Source: Bacteroidota bacterium
GTDB taxonomy: Bacteria; Bacteroidota; Bacteroidia; Chitinophagales; Chitinophagaceae
Direction of reading: 5' to 3'
DNA: 9,047 nucleotides
Assembly (NCBI GenBank): GCA_023412975.1
Contig: JAEZRB010000267.1
Location: forward strand, 1-9,047
Part shown: in pieces, positions 6,824 through 9,047 of the stretch
Position numbering within the stretch: the stretch's first letter is position 1
Layout of the letters: each line of letters opens with the position of its first letter
Made by a program: the position numbers and the translations under genes
Notes under the pieces: model-generated
The model's database searches: none
Seen by the model: only the letters and a program-made list of their open reading frames with translations
What the model was told of the DNA's origin: nothing

Positions 6824-7975
6824 TTACCATTGCATCCTGTTGTAGTACTCGCTAATACCACATTCTGTTTGCCGGCGGATATCGTCCATGATGATACGAA
6901 TGATCTCATCATTGGAAGGAGGCCATTGTTCTTTTTGGTTGAGCAGCATTTTATCTTCTTCAGACAATGCCCTTTCATCGCCGGTATAAGTGGCAAAGCT
7001 ATAGACCCAGTTATAGTCACCACGGTAGGTATCGCTCCAAAGTCTTCTGTTTGACTGGTCGCGGGCTGTGGCCTGGAGAACCGCATTGGCACGAATGACA
7101 CGGGTTGTAACGGTCACCTTTGCTTTTACGGTGCTGTATTCCTTTCTCACCGAATCCTTAGCTACTACGATCTCCTTGCTGACAACTTCCTTAGTCACTT
7201 CCCTGGTTTCACGGCTGTCGCTGTAACGCCCGATGTTAACATCACTGAAACGCATCTCGACAAAATTATCGGCCCTGATATCGCGGTAGCCTGGCTGAGA
7301 CTCAGCATAGAACCGGGTAAAGTTGGAGCGGTTGTTATTGCCCAGGTAGCGTACCAGGTCGTAATTGAAATTCTGGTAGTCGAAATTATAGGAGCCATAC
7401 TGCAGACCTACGCGTGTGAGTGGCAGTATAACCACATTCGTAACGGCATAGGCATATGCATCGTCCATTTTTTGTTTGATCGACAGGTCGCCGGGTTTTA
7501 AAGCAAGCGCTTTTTGAAATTCATAGTATGCCTCACGGAAGCTGGCTTTGTCATTGCCTTCCATCAGGTCCAGACCTCTTTCAACACGAACATTGCTGGC
7601 TTCTTCGCGGTATGTTGATACAAATGATGAATAATCGGTAGGCCTTACGATATCAAATACCGCAGGGGTTCTGCGGATAGTTTCATACAGGCTTTGCAAT
7701 TGCAGGTATTCACTATAGATTTTCTCAGCACGCAATTCATTGCTCGATGTAGAAAGATTGCGGATATTGCTTTCGTGGTCATCAACTGCATAACGATATG
7801 CGTCCTGGATGACATACATCGTCTTTGTATCGTTCGGCTTTTTCTGCAGTTTTTTTGCTGCTACCTGAACGGCCTGGTCATAGTCCCCGCTGTTGTAGAG
7901 TTTCTGTGCATTTTTACACGAAAACAATACTGTCGAGAACAGGAGAAAGGATAAAATGTAGAGTTTCGGTTTCAT
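6824..7975 (-). CDS. TPR-like lipoprotein of unknown function
   Basis: A 383-residue protein from the ATG at 7975. The reading frame extends to a TTG at 7990, but the ATG gives a compact lipoprotein leader (MKPKLYILSF, apolar core, then LFSC with lipidation at C20) and is preferred. After C20, residues 24-64 look like a TPR-type helix pair (LYNSGDYDQAV, then KKPNDTKTMYVIQDAYRYAV). A second such unit lies at about 133-178 (GLDLMEGN, ALALKPGDLSIKQKMDDAYAYAV). The rest is predicted mainly beta: a Tyr/Asn-rich stretch (191-230), a charged V/T/K/E-rich segment (258-292) and an alternating strand region ending in RLWSDTYRGDYNWVYSF. It finishes with a helix and YYNRMQW. It should sit at a membrane facing the periplasm. 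I do not recognise a named family; a scaffold or assembly role is only a guess. It lies 82 bases from the gene on each side. Confidence 0.82.
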   Translation of the reverse strand: MKPKLYILSFLLFSTVLFSCKNAQKLYNSGDYDQAVQVAAKKLQKKPNDTKTMYVIQDAYRYAVDDHESNIRNLSTSSNELRAEKIYSEYLQLQSLYETIRRTPAVFDIVRPTDYSSFVSTYREEASNVRVERGLDLMEGNDKASFREAYYEFQKALALKPGDLSIKQKMDDAYAYAVTNVVILPLTRVGLQYGSYNFDYQNFNYDLVRYLGNNNRSNFTRFYAESQPGYRDIRADNFVEMRFSDVNIGRYSDSRETREVTKEVVSKEIVVAKDSVRKEYSTVKAKVTVTTRVIRANAVLQATARDQSNRRLWSDTYRGDYNWVYSFATYTGDERALSEEDKMLLNQKEQWPPSNDEIIRIIMDDIRRQTECGISEYYNRMQW

Positions 7976-8057
7976 ATCGGTTCGTTTCAATATTGGACGA
8001 TGGAGCCAGAATTTTGTTAAAAGCCGGCTGCTTATTTACGGAAATCTTAACACCCCG

Positions 8058-8846
8058 CTAATATTTCAGGATATCACGAACGAAATTATGGTATTCGTCG
8101 AACAGGGGCAGGTTATTATGCCCGCCGCCGTGAATCCGGATCAATGTTATTTTTTGGGGGTTGATCTTTTGCAATCGCTCACTATGCTTTATCGGGATCA
8201 GCCAGTCTTTTGTGCCATGCAGGATATAAATATGACATTTTACCTGGGGCACCCAGCGATCGGTACGCAGGTGGTAACGCAATACAAATCTCACAGGTAG
8301 TATCGGTACAAAGCGTTCCACCACTTTCAAAAAACTATAATACGGAGCATCCAGGATCAGGAACCTCGGGTTATTGTCAGAAGCCAGTTTTGAAGCAAAG
8401 CCGCTGCCGATACTCCTTCCGTAAACGATGATATGCTGTTCGTCGTAACTTTCTTTCAGGGTCGAATAGACAAACTGCATATCCGCCAGCATCTCCTTTT
8501 CACTTCGCTTCCCGGTGCTTTTGCCAAATCCCCGGTAATCGACCAGTACTACATCGTAGTTGTAACGATAGAAATCCCTGGCATATTTTGCCCAACCCTT
8601 AATACTGCGTGAGTTACCGTGAAAATACAGGATAAGCCCCGAGGGATTTTCCCTATAAAAGTGCAAGCCATTGATACTGACGCCTGGCTGGATGTCGAAA
8701 AAGTATTCCCTGAACGGTATATCATATTTAAACTGGAAATCTTTCTTCAGTTTCTCGGGCTTGAAAATAAATTTCTCCTGCAACAGGTAGATAAGTATCG
8801 ACAGCACAACGATACCAAGAAGGATATACCAGATAAAGGGAGGCAA
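8058..8846 (-). CDS. Membrane-anchored alpha/beta hydrolase (BEM46/ABHD13-like), copy B, non-ATG start
   Basis: A 262-residue serine hydrolase, counted from a TTG at 8846, with an N-terminal membrane helix (about 4-22) and a probably periplasmic catalytic domain. Motifs: YFHGN at 74-78, DYRGFGKSTG at 103-112, nucleophile elbow GRSIG with S145, acid D214 in HGTKD and H243 in GGHNNL. It is paralogous to hydrolase A, roughly one third identical by eye, with the same motif order and spacing. No ATG exists in frame between the upstream stop (8868-8870) and the catalytic core; the first internal Met is residue 119. TTG at 8846 leaves no positive charge before the helix. ATT at 8867 would add seven residues (SKNKTT after the start) and a positive-inside segment, as in copy A. 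It is first of the minus-strand run; 82 bases separate its stop from the lipoprotein start. The substrate is unknown. Confidence 0.85.
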   Translation of the reverse strand: MPPFIWYILLGIVVLSILIYLLQEKFIFKPEKLKKDFQFKYDIPFREYFFDIQPGVSINGLHFYRENPSGLILYFHGNSRSIKGWAKYARDFYRYNYDVVLVDYRGFGKSTGKRSEKEMLADMQFVYSTLKESYDEQHIIVYGRSIGSGFASKLASDNNPRFLILDAPYYSFLKVVERFVPILPVRFVLRYHLRTDRWVPQVKCHIYILHGTKDWLIPIKHSERLQKINPQKITLIRIHGGGHNNLPLFDEYHNFVRDILKY

Positions 8847-8894
8847 GGTGGTTTTGTTTTTGCTAATTTATAATGTCTGTATTTGGGGATTCCT

Positions 8895-8925
8895 CCAATT
8901 CCAAATTACCAATTACTAACCATTA
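8895..8925. repeat. Degenerate CCAAATTA-type A/T-rich short repeats
   Basis: Four imperfect units follow one another: CCAATT (8895), CCAAATTA (8901), CCAATTACTA (8909) and CCATTA (8920). They lie in the non-coding stretch upstream of hydrolase B. Spacing is irregular at 6-11 bases, so slippage-derived simple sequence is as likely as a binding-site cluster. Confidence 0.4.
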
Positions 8926-8953
8926 TTGTCCGGGGAACCGGAGTACTATAAAC

Positions 8954-9047
8954 CACGGCGGGCACGGCAAGCACAGCGAAAGCCGTTTTCGTGATAAAAT
9001 CTGCTACGTAGAACAGGACCTGATGCGAATACTTCGCTGTGTCCGCA
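8954..9047. repeat. Inverted 9-base repeat element, cut by the window edge
   Basis: Three consecutive 9-base units lie at 8954-8980: CACGGCGGG, CACGGCAAG and CACAGCGAA, fitting CAC(G/A)GC plus three purines. The third unit recurs exactly on the minus strand at 9033-9041 (TTCGCTGTG on the plus strand). The six bases beyond it (9042-9047) read TGCGGA on the minus strand, which fits the last six positions of a further unit. The two arms enclose 52 bases and could pair into a long hairpin. The right arm runs out of the window, so the full size is unknown. It resembles a small intergenic repeat family, but copies elsewhere cannot be tested here. Confidence 0.5.

Noticed and set aside
7976..7990. 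TTG at 7990 as start of the unknown lipoprotein
   Set aside because: The ATG at 7975 gives a standard short lipoprotein leader; the extra five residues add nothing.
8891..8896. GGAGGA on the minus strand as a Shine-Dalgarno motif for hydrolase B
   Set aside because: It lies 23 bases before the ATT and 44 before the TTG, too far for ribosome binding, and no other gene here uses such a motif.

Overview
The window looks like chromosomal DNA from a member of the Bacteroidota, most like Chitinophagaceae or a relative. The methionyl-tRNA synthetase carries the Bacteroidota-style KVSTS form of the KMSKS loop. Start codons have A/T-rich upstream sequence and no Shine-Dalgarno motif. The promoter that can be seen fits the TTG-N(19-21)-TAnnTTTG pattern of this phylum. 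Several exported proteins have short Tat-like or lipoprotein leaders of the usual Bacteroidota form. This placement is an inference from sequence style; no species can be named.

Layout. (1) 1-1780, minus strand: metG, interrupted by an in-frame TAA in the Ala/Pro-rich linker that normally leads to the C-terminal tRNA-binding domain. (2) 1781-1875: a 95-base divergent intergenic region with a good metG promoter. (3) 1876-5478, plus strand: a tight three-gene operon of an exported S66 LD-carboxypeptidase-like protein, a Tat-type lipoprotein amidase and a leaderless S66 paralogue. (4) After a convergent gap of only 16 bases, 5495-8846 or 8867, minus strand: a run of four genes. In transcription order these are membrane-anchored alpha/beta hydrolase B, a TPR-like lipoprotein of unknown function, an exported Dabb-domain protein and membrane-anchored alpha/beta hydrolase A. 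(5) 8868-9047: non-coding sequence with two kinds of short degenerate repeat, one in inverted orientation at the window edge.

How the genes may work together. metG is housekeeping and probably unrelated to the rest. The plus-strand operon is best read as an envelope/peptide-processing set: two serine carboxypeptidases of the LdcA/MccF family, one exported and one probably cytosolic, with an amidase at the membrane between them. Muropeptide trimming and recycling, or breakdown of a peptide-like toxin or nutrient, are both plausible; the sequence does not decide between them. The minus-strand genes also encode mostly envelope-located proteins, but no shared pathway is evident. Each group contains a pair of paralogues at its two ends. 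I see no phage, transposase, CRISPR, tRNA or rRNA. Nothing here is convincingly a new defence or mobile system; the best leads are the interrupted metG, the S66-amidase-S66 operon, the unknown lipoprotein, the missing ATG of hydrolase B and the repeat element at the right edge.
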